DNA of 64,000 nucleotides from Agrobacterium tumefaciens (lineage in GTDB: Bacteria; Pseudomonadota; Alphaproteobacteria; Rhizobiales; Rhizobiaceae). The translations under genes were made by a program, and so were the position numbers. Below the pieces are notes generated by a model that was given only the letters and a program-made list of their open reading frames with translations, ran no database searches and had not been told where the DNA came from. Positions 9,201 to 16,144 of this stretch are shown here, in pieces (position 1 is the stretch's first letter; every line of letters begins with the position of its first letter). Location: contig NZ_CP072309.1 of assembly GCF_017726655.1 (NCBI RefSeq), forward strand, positions 248,001 to 312,000, in the 5' to 3' direction.

Positions 9201-10226
9201 AACGCTCGCAACGGAAGTGGAATGGCGTCCGATGATGGCGCTGTCGCTGGTCGCTGACGCCGCTGCCTCAACAGTAAGGTGCGCACTGCCCTCGTTTCCG
9301 ACGACCAACTGACCGGTTTCCAGTGCCGAGCCAAGCCTGCTAAGGGTGACTTGGCTTCCCGACGCGGAGGAAAGATTGGCAATGACGGTCGTGGTTTCGC
9401 TGAGGAGTTTTCCGCCTCCCGTCACCGTCAGTGTGCTGACACCGGCATTGCCGATGACGGTGCCGGCCGCAACCGTCCAGCGGCTGCCGACGCCGGATAT
9501 AAGCGCGTCACCTTCCGTTCCTGTCGCCTCGCCCAGAACGGCCCTGTCGCTATTTACCGTGCTTCCGGCAAGAATTTTCAGGTCGCCCCTGCCGCCGCTG
9601 CCGGATGGCGCGGCGCTGGCACCGTATCCCACAAAGATCGTGCCTGCTGTAACAAGAGTGGACGAGTTGTCGAGTGTCAGGGAGCCGTTCCCTGTTGCCC
9701 CTTCGCCGATGTAGACGGTGCCGGTCGAGGTCGCGCTACCGTGTAAAAGGGAGAGGGTACCGACGCCGTTACCTCCGACCGATAAGAGACCGTGGTTTTG
9801 AAGGGTCGCGCCCGAGAACGTGACGGTGCCGCCAATTCCCGCGCCGACCCCAACGCTGAGCGAATTTGAAAACAGGCTCCCATTGATAACCAAAGTACCG
9901 GACGAAACTTGTCCGACCGTGACGGAATTGGCCATGGCAGATGTGCTGGTCGCGAGGACCGGGCCATCGCCGTTGATCAACACGTCATCGCCGGCATCGG
10001 GCACCCGGGCTGAGGGTGCCCAGTTCGTCGAGGTAGACCAATCGCCGCCCGGAACGCCGTTCCAGTTCAGGGTTTCCGCCCAAGCACTCTGACCAGGGCT
10101 AACGGAAAGCAGGATCGACAAAAACCAGCCTGTACCGAACGCTGAATGGCGGCCGGCAGCTTTTCTGCACGCAAGACTTTCCGGAGAGGTTTCCCTTTCC
10201 AAAAAGAGGCAGAAACAACCGGACAT
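6252..10226 (-). CDS. Autotransporter (type Va) with beta-helix passenger and C-terminal barrel
   Basis: A 1324-residue self-secreting surface protein. The N-terminus carries a long signal sequence (about 50 residues, cleaved near SAWA-ET). The passenger (about 55-1040) is a Gly/Ser/Thr-rich series of roughly 60-70-residue repeats built on G-S-L-T-V-T-G-G-G and A-R-I-S-G-A-G-S-T-like units, consistent with a right-handed beta helix. It ends with SGGTTISGGTLKG-type autotransporter repeats and a NSDRLAVNGTVTI segment. Residues about 1050-1324 form the 12-strand barrel, ending in the characteristic terminal Phe (ELGVRF). The start has an AGGGAAG ribosome site. It is transcribed with the IalB gene. 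Probably an adhesin, but no adhesin domain is recognisable. Confidence 0.92.
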   Translation of the reverse strand: MSGCFCLFLERETSPESLACRKAAGRHSAFGTGWFLSILLSVSPGQSAWAETLNWNGVPGGDWSTSTNWAPSARVPDAGDDVLINGDGPVLATSTSAMANSVTVGQVSSGTLVINGSLFSNSLSVGVGAGIGGTVTFSGATLQNHGLLSVGGNGVGTLSLLHGSATSTGTVYIGEGATGNGSLTLDNSSTLVTAGTIFVGYGASAAPSGSGGRGDLKILAGSTVNSDRAVLGEATGTEGDALISGVGSRWTVAAGTVIGNAGVSTLTVTGGGKLLSETTTVIANLSSASGSQVTLSRLGSALETGQLVVGNEGSAHLTVEAAASATSDSAIIGRHSTSVASVAGDGSTWVTGNLQVGGDVADPGGASGNGTLNVTAGGTVKSTAARLGSVAGATGAASIDGEGSALTVGSGGLAIGDAGTGSLTVTGGGIVSSQAVVLGNSAASKGSARISGAGSTLRSAGDIIVGRSGNAVMSVEAGGAVESRNGVVAALSGSSSSVTVTGGGSSWTMTGTLIAGYQDTASAEVTASAGGNIRSGQVVLGDLSGSSGTMTITGAGSNITAYVDNGLGASGRMTVGQSGFGSLIVTNGASLDAHQLSVGYSAGSDGAVLVNGIGSRVSVDDTLVIGSAGDGSVEVTGGAALAAPTILIASSAGSAGVLNVGAASGQTARSAGTIDAQAISFGAGAGRIVFNHSETAYLVKADISGAGSVVAENGVTTLSGNNSYSGGTTISGGTLKGTAGSFGSGEIANDAALVVDGAGRLSNAIHGTGSFEKTGAGDLELSAVSTYLGPTTVSGGKLSVNGSLASAVSVGDGATLGGTGTVAGLAIGTGGTLAPGNPLGTLTSTGDATFAAGGKYAVDIDTAGNSDRLAVNGTVTIANDVTLVVTPLTNRSAFSLNTRYRILTATGGITGAFARIDENFAYLTATVAKSDDTGTAYLSFSPTSSAPGSLAAQTTTANARAAANAVQALGENAALYQSAIFLQGGETQLAFSQLAGEIHPSVAMTLVNRSSQTRDVILDRLRRAFDSIDARPIMPVAYGKHDGDFLFEDEGSPSFWTSGFGSRGRVDGDGNGSSVDSKDGGILFGLDGELGKSWRAGVAGGYSHERIDQTTFAASAEVDSYYVAAYAGTMIGPASLRFGAIHAFQDMDTRRSVSFSTLSENLSASYDGSTSQVFAEAAWRFDFDLTHVEPYANIAYVNSRTDAFGEKGGIAAVSSASARYEQLSTTLGARITRDVALGGMLGRAMFDLAWRHNYGDTAMGSSLFYDGGEAFSIASTTGSRDAAILNLGLSYDLTPSATLTFRYGAVFGAGLMDQSAAAELGVRF

Positions 10227-10259
10227 TCAATCTTCCCTAATGAGCGCCGAACGACATCC

Positions 10260-10276
10260 ATGATTCGGCGAATCAT
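10260..10276. promoter_or_regulatory. Perfect palindrome ATGATTCG-g-CGAATCAT upstream of autotransporter
   Basis: A 17-bp perfect palindrome (8-1-8) lies 34 bp upstream of the autotransporter ATG. Its size, symmetry and position suit a dimeric repressor or activator site. The regulator is not evident; no dedicated regulator gene is adjacent. The rest of the 10227-10433 gap shows nothing else clear. Confidence 0.5.
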
Positions 10277-10433
10277 TTCTTCACCGAACCAGGTGCATTA
10301 AGCCATTTTGGAAAGTGAGCGCCAGCTATAACGTCACGACGACAGGGTTTTACTTTGAACACCTGGATCAGTGCCGGGAAATGCGGGCGACTGCAGCTGA
10401 TATCTTGCGTGAAACGCTGGCGACATCGCAGGT

Positions 10434-10958
10434 TTACTGACGGGCAAATCTCCCGAAGGCCCCACCCGAAAAGCACAGCGGATCGCCATCGCGATGGGCC
10501 GCGCGAAGCACTTCGCCGACGATGATCGTGTGGTCGCCCGCATCATGGGCAGCAGCCTTGCAGCATTCGAAACGCGCAAGCGTTCCGGGGATGACCGGCA
10601 CGCCTTCGTCGTTCAGTTCCCAGTCCAGATCGTCAAAGGCGCGTCCGTTGCGGGTAAAGCGTGCGCTCAACACATCCTGATCAGCGCTCAGCACATGGAT
10701 CGCGAAATGCGTCGCGCCATTGAAGGCTGAATAACGCGACGAACTTTTGGCCGGCGACCATAGCACCAGAGGCGGATCAAGCGACACGGACGCAAAGCTG
10801 TTGACCGTCATGCCAATTGGACCCTCAGGTGTGGTTGCGGTCACGACAGTCACACCCGTCGTGAAAGCGCCGAGCGCATTGCGAAAGCTGCGGCTGTTTT
10901 CGCCGCCAGGGACGAATACATGCTCATCCTGCCTCTTGATTGCTTCCGCCACTGTCAT
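10434..10958 (-). CDS. smoA: Flavin reductase of sulfoquinovose monooxygenase (SmoA-like)
   Basis: An NAD(P)H-dependent FMN reductase that supplies reduced FMN to the adjacent flavin monooxygenase. It is 174 residues from the ATG at 10958; a GTG one codon upstream is possible. It matches the flavin-reductase-like FMN-binding fold: NALGAFTTGVTVVTA near residues 27-41, MTVNSFASVSLDPPLVLWS near 49-67, and FAIHVLSADQ. The ATG overlaps the smoB stop by one base (TGATG), which indicates translational coupling. Third gene of smoC-smoB-smoA. The combination with an SsuD-type monooxygenase, an aldo-keto reductase, a GntR regulator and a sulfoquinovosidase is the sulfo-SMO set known from Agrobacterium. 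That context, not the reductase itself, gives the specific name. Confidence 0.85.
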   Translation of the reverse strand: MTVAEAIKRQDEHVFVPGGENSRSFRNALGAFTTGVTVVTATTPEGPIGMTVNSFASVSLDPPLVLWSPAKSSSRYSAFNGATHFAIHVLSADQDVLSARFTRNGRAFDDLDWELNDEGVPVIPGTLARFECCKAAAHDAGDHTIIVGEVLRAAHRDGDPLCFSGGAFGRFARQ

Positions 10959-11851
10959 CACGGCACCTCTTTTCCAATCGCAAGGGTGTAGAGTTCAAAC
11001 CACGTCTGGCGATCCATTGTCACGCGAAGCGCATCGGCCGCCGCTCTGATCCGTTCGAGATTATTCGTGCCGAGAACCGGCACGATCTTTGCCGGATGGC
11101 GCATCAGCCAGGCAATTGCGACCGCGGTCGCGTCGACACCCTGCTCCTCGCCGATACGCTGCAAGGCAGCCATGGTGCCGCCATGCGCGCCGGAGAAGAG
11201 CGATCCGCCGCCGAGCGGCGACCAGGCCATGGGCGATATGCGTCTTTCCTGAAGGTAGGCGAGATCGCCATTTATGAGGGAATCGGTGGCAAGCAGGCTC
11301 ATTTCGATCTGGTTCGTCACCAACGGGTTGCTCATGGCCGATTGCAGCAGCGAAAAATCCCACGGGCGGAAATTGGAGACGCCAACCGCCTTGACCTTGC
11401 CCGACGCCACCAAAGCATCAAGTGCCTTGCCGGTTTCTTCCGCGTCGATCAGCGGGTCGGGGCGGTGAATGAGCAGCAGATCGACATGGTCAGTCCCCAT
11501 GTCACGCAGCGACGCCTCGACCGACGCATTAATATGGCCCGCGGTGGTGTCGTAATGCTTGACGCGGGCGGTGGCGTGGCGGCCGGCCGGCGCGACGATG
11601 CCGCATTTGGTGACGATTTCGATTTTGTCGCGCAAACCTGGCGCGGCTTTCAATCCGGCGCCAAGAATGGCTTCTGCCGTGTATCCGCCATAGATATCGG
11701 CCTGATCAATTGTTGTGATGCCCTGCGCGAGGCAGGCCTCGATCTTCGCCTGGACATGCGTCGGGGAGGTGTCTGCGTCGTCACCAATGCGCCACATCCC
11801 GTAAACGATGCGGCTGAGTTCAAGCGTGTCAGAAAGACCGATACGTTCCAT
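10958..11851 (-). CDS. smoB: Aldo-keto reductase, 6-oxo-glucose reductase (SmoB-like)
   Basis: In the sulfo-SMO pathway this enzyme reduces 6-dehydroglucose, left after C-S cleavage of sulfoquinovose, to glucose with a nicotinamide cofactor. The 297-residue protein is a single TIM-barrel aldo-keto reductase. The catalytic tetrad is visible as Asp49, Tyr54 (in IDQADIYGG), Lys82 (in VTKCG) and His129 (in LLLIHRPDP). The C-terminal cofactor segment VPVLGTNNLERI is typical of the YdhF-like branch. Its ATG overlaps the smoC stop by one base and its own stop overlaps smoA in the same way, so the three genes form a tightly coupled operon. The biochemical role is transferred from the described Agrobacterium pathway. 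Confidence 0.87.
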   Translation of the reverse strand: MERIGLSDTLELSRIVYGMWRIGDDADTSPTHVQAKIEACLAQGITTIDQADIYGGYTAEAILGAGLKAAPGLRDKIEIVTKCGIVAPAGRHATARVKHYDTTAGHINASVEASLRDMGTDHVDLLLIHRPDPLIDAEETGKALDALVASGKVKAVGVSNFRPWDFSLLQSAMSNPLVTNQIEMSLLATDSLINGDLAYLQERRISPMAWSPLGGGSLFSGAHGGTMAALQRIGEEQGVDATAVAIAWLMRHPAKIVPVLGTNNLERIRAAADALRVTMDRQTWFELYTLAIGKEVP

Positions 11852-13008
11852 CAGTGGCGTTCCCCGTTGCCGAGCGGCGTCGCTGGCGTTTCAGAAGGCA
11901 CCCGGCCGTAGGCGTGTGGCAGGGAGCAGGTTTTCATCTGCGGCAACACCTTGGTGCCGAAGTGTTCCGCCTCGTCGAGATGCGGATAACCGGACAGAAT
12001 GAAGGCGCGGATACCCATCTTCTGGTAGTCCTCCAGCGCCGAAAGAACCTGATCCGTCGAGCCGACCAGCGCTGCACCGCAGCCGGAGCGCGCCCGGCCG
12101 ATGCCGGTCCACAGATTGGGTTCGACATAACCGAACTTGTCAGCGAGTTCGCGGGCCCGCGCCTGATGCGAAACGCCGAGTGAACCGCTGTCATGGGCGC
12201 GGCTGCGGATCAACTGGCCGTACTCATCGTCGAGCCTAGAGACCAGGTGCTCTGCGTATTCGCGGGCTTCCTGTTCGGTATCCCGCACGATCATGTGCAC
12301 ACGCAGACCATAATCCAGCGTACGACCATGGGCGGCAGCGCGCTCATTGACGGCGCGCATGCGGTCCGCCAGTTGGTCCTTTGTTTCAGGCCACATCAGA
12401 TAGACGTCGCACTGCGCGCCACAAAGTTCAAGCGCGTCCGGAGAGTAACCACCGAAATAAAGAAGCGGGCCGCCGTTCTGCTGGTAGGGTTTCGCCGGTT
12501 CGGTCGATACACCCTTGAACTGGTAAATCTCGCCATCGTGGTCGATGGTGTCGCGGGTCCAGGCCTGCCGCAAAATTTCGACGACCTCGTGGCTGCGCTT
12601 GTAACGGAAGGCGCTGTCGGCGACCTCTCCCGGAAAATCCGAGCTGATGACATTCAGCGTCAGGCGGCCCTTCAGCATGTGGTCGAGCGTTGCAACGGTG
12701 CGCGCGAGCATGATCGGCTGCATTTCACCGCAGCGGATCGCGGCAAGGAAATTGATGCGGTCGCTGATCGGCGCACAACCGGCGACGAAGCTCAGCGTAT
12801 CCTGCCCGACCTGATAGGACGAAGGGCAGAGAATGTTGCGGAAGCCCAGCTCCTCGGCTTTCTTGACGATATCGGAGCAATGCTCGAAGCTGGAGCGCAG
12901 ACTTCCGTCCGGTACGCCGAGATAGGCGTAATCATCGGAACATAATGCGGAAAACCAGGAGACCTCGGCAGCATCAAGATCAGCAGATGTAACGGGCACG
13001 ACAGTCAC
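11851..13008 (-). CDS. smoC: FMNH2-dependent sulfoquinovose monooxygenase (SmoC-like, SsuD/luciferase family)
   Basis: A two-component flavin monooxygenase that oxidatively cleaves the C-S bond of sulfoquinovose, releasing sulfite and 6-oxo-glucose, using FMNH2 from SmoA. The 385-residue protein has the bacterial-luciferase/alkanesulfonate monooxygenase barrel: LGVPDGSLRSSFEH near the start, then AAIRCGEMQPIMLARTVATLDHMLKGRLTLNVISSD and RRSHEVVEIL-type segments, and GTPEQVL-like GSTDQVLSALEDY near residue 318. The start is a GTG at 13008, supported by a strong GAGGAGG site 6 bp upstream. First gene of the operon, divergent from smoD. An SsuD acting on alkanesulfonates is the alternative, but the neighbouring sulfoquinovosidase and aldo-keto reductase favour SmoC. 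Confidence 0.87.
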   Translation of the reverse strand: MTVVPVTSADLDAAEVSWFSALCSDDYAYLGVPDGSLRSSFEHCSDIVKKAEELGFRNILCPSSYQVGQDTLSFVAGCAPISDRINFLAAIRCGEMQPIMLARTVATLDHMLKGRLTLNVISSDFPGEVADSAFRYKRSHEVVEILRQAWTRDTIDHDGEIYQFKGVSTEPAKPYQQNGGPLLYFGGYSPDALELCGAQCDVYLMWPETKDQLADRMRAVNERAAAHGRTLDYGLRVHMIVRDTEQEAREYAEHLVSRLDDEYGQLIRSRAHDSGSLGVSHQARARELADKFGYVEPNLWTGIGRARSGCGAALVGSTDQVLSALEDYQKMGIRAFILSGYPHLDEAEHFGTKVLPQMKTCSLPHAYGRVPSETPATPLGNGERH

Positions 13009-13064
13009 GCAATTCCTCCTCAGGGCTGCTCTCGTTTTTCTTGCATAGCATCAAGAAATATGTA

Positions 13065-13082
13065 AATCAATGATGTATCAAT
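13065..13082 (-). promoter_or_regulatory. Candidate SmoD operator, copy 1 (smoC-smoD divergent promoter)
   Basis: Read on the minus strand this is ATTGATACATCATTGATT. It lies in the 102-bp gap between the divergent smoC and smoD starts, about 57 bp upstream of smoC and 28 bp upstream of the smoD ATG. It matches an element upstream of smoI (13933-13950) at 16 of 18 positions; only the two central bases differ. The direct half-repeat ATTGAT recurs 11 bp apart in each copy. Shared only by the regions flanking this regulon as far as I can see, it is a good candidate for the GntR-type SmoD. Confidence 0.65.
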
Positions 13083-13110
13083 TTTTGTTTTGGGGCTAGG
13101 GAAACAGCAT

Positions 13111-13815
13111 ATGAAACGCGCTGGCGGCAGTCTGCCAATGTATATCCAGATCGCCGAAATGCTGGTGCGCGAGGTGGCAGCCGGCCGGTTGATGGACGGC
13201 GAGAAGCTCGCACCGGAGCGCGATATGGCGCTCAATCTAGGCATCGCAGTTGGCACTTTGCGCAAAGCCCTTGCCGAATTGCAGGAACGGGGCCTCCTGG
13301 AGCGCATACAGGGGTCCGGCAATTACATTCGCGCCATCAGTGATCCGCAGAGCGTCTACGCTTTCTTCCGGCTGGAACTTGTCGAAGGCGGCGGTCTACC
13401 GACGGCGGAGGTCCTTAGTGCTGCGAGGCTACCCAAACCTTCCGCCCTGCCCTCCTTCGGAACCTCCAACGAGGGGCACCGTATTCGCCGCCTGCGGCGC
13501 ATCGCCGGCAAACCGGCAGCGCTCGAGGAAATCTGGCTCGACGGCTCCTACGTCGACACTATCGCCACCGAAAACCTGTCGGAATCCCTCTACCTCTATT
13601 ACCGCACACGCCTCAATCTCTGGATATCGAAGGCGGAGGATCGCATCGATCTCGGCAGCGTGCCGGATTGGGCGCCGGGCATTTTCGGCCAGAAAGCCGG
13701 CGCGTCTGTGCCTCGCGTTCTGCGCCTTAGCCACGCGCAGGATGGGGCCGTCGCTGAGGTCTCATGGACCTGGTTCGACCACACCATTGCACAATACGTT
13801 TCGCGCATACGCTGA
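13111..13815 (+). CDS. smoD: GntR-family (HutC subfamily) regulator of the sulfoquinovose cluster (SmoD-like)
   Basis: A transcriptional regulator of 234 residues, expected to control the smo genes in response to sulfoquinovose or a derivative. Residues about 5-72 are the GntR winged helix (PMYIQIAEMLVREVAAGRL, then LAPERDMALNLGIAVGTLRKAL and GLLERIQGSGNYI). The rest is a UTRA-type effector domain (HRIRRLRRIAGKPAALEEIWLDGSYV and ending VSWTWFDHTIAQYVSRI). I start at the ATG at 13111 with an AGGGA site about 10 bp upstream rather than an in-frame TTG at 13090, which would add seven residues and reduce the space for the divergent promoter. An 18-bp element in its own promoter region recurs before smoI. 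Effector and operator are inferred. Confidence 0.85.
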   Translation: MKRAGGSLPMYIQIAEMLVREVAAGRLMDGEKLAPERDMALNLGIAVGTLRKALAELQERGLLERIQGSGNYIRAISDPQSVYAFFRLELVEGGGLPTAEVLSAARLPKPSALPSFGTSNEGHRIRRLRRIAGKPAALEEIWLDGSYVDTIATENLSESLYLYYRTRLNLWISKAEDRIDLGSVPDWAPGIFGQKAGASVPRVLRLSHAQDGAVAEVSWTWFDHTIAQYVSRIR

Positions 13816-14109
13816 AGACCTTGAAATCGCGCGCGCTTTGCACTGGCCAAGGAGAGCGATATGCACAACAGGATCAAGCATAAAATTAATATCATCAGAG
13901 CCCTGATCGTTTCAGCTTTGCCAAAAATGGAAATTGATACACTATTGATTTCCCCTCCATGATGGTTAATATCTCAGAGGCAGGCGGGGCGTGAACCCAA
14001 GGCATCGGCTTTCAACGGCGGCAAATTCGGAAGAGCCGATGCGCCAGAATTGAAGCTTGATATCGGCCACCGCATCCATTCGACGGCCTTGATGGCCAAA
14101 GGCAAAGTC
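13816..14109. other. smoD-smoI gap where the sulfoquinovose ABC importer genes are absent
   Basis: This 294-bp stretch separates smoD from smoI. In the Agrobacterium sulfo-SMO cluster as I recall it, the ABC importer (smoEFGH) sits between these genes; here nothing of that size exists. The first part (13816-13955) is AT-richer and carries the 18-bp element. From about 13963 the frame of smoI stays open upstream of its start with coding-like codons (GREPKASAFNGGKFGRAD is visible), which might be a remnant of a deleted gene or an unused extension. No complete gene is present. Confidence 0.5.
13933..13950 (+). promoter_or_regulatory. Candidate SmoD operator, copy 2 (upstream of smoI)
   Basis: ATTGATACACTATTGATT lies 160 bp upstream of the chosen smoI ATG. 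It is the same element as in the smoC-smoD gap, with 16 of 18 bases identical and CT in place of TC at the centre. Its presence suggests that smoI has its own SmoD-controlled promoter and is not simply read through from smoD. Confidence 0.65.
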
Positions 14110-16104
14110 ATGCATTTTGAAAAGACGAGAGCCGGCTTTACGCTCTCAATCGGCAACCGCGCCATCCTGTCCCATTCGCCCGATAAGCCCGCCTTCTTTG
14201 CCGGTCTGGGCAAGGAGCGGATGGAGATGTACCGCGGCAATTTCGATATCGAAGACTACGTCATCGAAAGGACTGCCCTGCGGTATGCCGAAGTCAGTGA
14301 CGGCGCAGTGACGCTCTCATCTGAGAAGGGTCAGGTGCCGCGCCTGCGCCTGACACTGGACGGTCATGCAATTCGTCTGACCGCGCTGGACGACACTATC
14401 AACCGCCTCTGGCTGCGTGTCGTTGCTGAAACGGATGAACACGTCTGGGGCGGAGGCGAACAGATGTCCTATTTCGACATGCGCGGCCGCCGTTTCCCGC
14501 TCTGGACCTCAGAACCGGGCGTCGGCCGGGACAAGACGACCGAAATCACCTTCAAATCCGACCTCAGCGGCAAGGCCGGCGGCGATTATTACAACACCAA
14601 CTATCCACAACCCACCTACCTCTCGTCGCGCAAATATGCCCTGCACGTAGAAACGAGCGCTTATTCCGTTTTCGATTTCCGCAATGGCGATTTCCACGAG
14701 ATCGAGATCTGGGCCATCCCCGAAAAAATCGAGCTTTTCGCCGGTGACCGGTTTACAGACATTGTTTCAGCCCTGTCGCTGCGGTTCGGGCGGCAGCCCG
14801 AATTGCCTGATTGGGTCTATAATGGCGCGATCATCGGTTTAAAGGATGGCGTCAACTCCTTCGCCCGACTGGAAAAAATCCGCGCTGCCGGAACGAAGGT
14901 TTCAGGCCTCTGGTGCGAGGACTGGGTGGGACTTCGCCAGACATCCTTCGGCGCGCGGTTGTTCTGGGACTGGCAGGCAAACGAAACCCGTTACCCGCAT
15001 CTGCGCCAGAAAATCGCCGAGCTTGCGGATCAGGGCGTCCGGTTCCTCGGCTATGTGAACCCCTATCTTTGCGTCGACGGCCCGCTCTTCCCGATCGCTG
15101 AAGCGGCCGGTTATTTCGCCACCGACGCCGAGGGCAAAACGGCGCTGGTGGATTTTGGCGAGTTCGATTGCGGCGTGGTCGACTTCACCAACCCGGCTGC
15201 CGCTGACTGGTTCGCCGAGGCGATCATCGGCAAGAATATGCTGGATTTTGGCCTCTCGGGCTGGATGGCCGATTTCGGCGAATATCTGCCGATCGATATC
15301 AAGCTTGCGAACGGCGTCGACGCCAAGCTGATGCACAATGCCTGGCCCACGCTCTGGGCCGAGGTCAATGCGAAAGCCGTGGAAAGCCGCGGCAAGACCG
15401 GCGAAGCCCTGTTCTTCATGCGCGCAGGCTTCACCGGCGTGCAGGCCCATTGCCCGCTCATCTGGGGCGGCGACCAGTCGGTCGATTTCTCCCGTCACGA
15501 CGGCCTTGTCACCGTCATTTGCGGCGCGCTCTCATCCGGGCTCATGGGCAACGCCTACCACCACTCCGATATTGGCGGCTATACCAGCCTTTTCGGCAAT
15601 GTGCGGACGGCGGAACTCATCATGCGCTGGACGGAGATGGCCGCCTTCACCCCGGTCATGCGCACCCACGAGGGCAACAGACCGCGCGACAACCTGCAGA
15701 TCGATCAGGATGAAGCGGTTCTTTCCCATTTCGCCCGCATGAGCGCGATCTATGTCGCGCTCGCTCCCTATCTGAAATCGCTTTCCGCCGAAGCGGCAAA
15801 GACGGGCCTGCCGGTGCAGCGGCCGCTTTTCCTGCATTACGAGAACGAGTTGCAGACCTATGCCATTCAGGACTGCTATCTCTATGGCGAGGACATGCTG
15901 GTCGCACCGGTCTGGAAGGCGGGCGAAACGCAACGCTCGCTCTACCTTCCGGGTGACGGCGAATGGGTGCATCTCTGGAGCGGCGCGCATTATCTGGGCG
16001 GACGGGAGATATCCGTCGAAGCGACACTTGGCGAGCCCGCGGTATTCTATCGCGCAGATAGCAATCACCGTCAGCTATTTGAACGGCTTCGCACCATCGA
16101 CTAA
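14110..16104 (+). CDS. smoI: Sulfoquinovosidase, GH31 (SmoI-like)
   Basis: A retaining alpha-glycosidase that releases sulfoquinovose from sulfoquinovosyl glycerol or diacylglycerol, derived from plant sulfolipid. I start at the ATG at 14110 (664 residues, the length I recall for the Agrobacterium enzyme); a TTG at 14050 would add 20 residues. With this numbering every sulfonate-site residue of the Agrobacterium KERWY set is present: Lys245, Glu270 (in WCEDW), Arg283 and Trp286 (in ARLFWDW) and Tyr491. The nucleophile is Asp388 (in WMADFGEYLP) and the acid/base is Asp455 (in WGGDQS), 67 residues apart as in YihQ. This makes it a sulfoquinovosidase rather than an ordinary alpha-glucosidase. 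Likely SmoD-regulated through the element at 13933. A hairpin follows 15 bp after the stop. Confidence 0.95.
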   Translation: MHFEKTRAGFTLSIGNRAILSHSPDKPAFFAGLGKERMEMYRGNFDIEDYVIERTALRYAEVSDGAVTLSSEKGQVPRLRLTLDGHAIRLTALDDTINRLWLRVVAETDEHVWGGGEQMSYFDMRGRRFPLWTSEPGVGRDKTTEITFKSDLSGKAGGDYYNTNYPQPTYLSSRKYALHVETSAYSVFDFRNGDFHEIEIWAIPEKIELFAGDRFTDIVSALSLRFGRQPELPDWVYNGAIIGLKDGVNSFARLEKIRAAGTKVSGLWCEDWVGLRQTSFGARLFWDWQANETRYPHLRQKIAELADQGVRFLGYVNPYLCVDGPLFPIAEAAGYFATDAEGKTALVDFGEFDCGVVDFTNPAAADWFAEAIIGKNMLDFGLSGWMADFGEYLPIDIKLANGVDAKLMHNAWPTLWAEVNAKAVESRGKTGEALFFMRAGFTGVQAHCPLIWGGDQSVDFSRHDGLVTVICGALSSGLMGNAYHHSDIGGYTSLFGNVRTAELIMRWTEMAAFTPVMRTHEGNRPRDNLQIDQDEAVLSHFARMSAIYVALAPYLKSLSAEAAKTGLPVQRPLFLHYENELQTYAIQDCYLYGEDMLVAPVWKAGETQRSLYLPGDGEWVHLWSGAHYLGGREISVEATLGEPAVFYRADSNHRQLFERLRTID

Positions 16105-16119
16105 AGGCTTTGCCCCTTG

Positions 16120-16144
16120 CGTCACCCCGTCAGGCGGGGTGACG
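16120..16144. terminator. Perfect 10-bp hairpin between convergent smoI and TadG-like gene
   Basis: CGTCACCCCG (16120-16129), a 5-nt loop and CGGGGTGACG (16135-16144) form a perfect stem. It follows the smoI stop by 15 bp and also overlaps the last codons of the convergent TadG-like gene, so it could end smoI transcription. No long T tract is present. Confidence 0.5.

Noticed and set aside
14110..16104. General alpha-glucosidase or alpha-xylosidase annotation for the GH31 gene
   Set aside because: All five sulfonate-recognition residues of Agrobacterium sulfoquinovosidase are present and the neighbours are sulfoquinovose genes.
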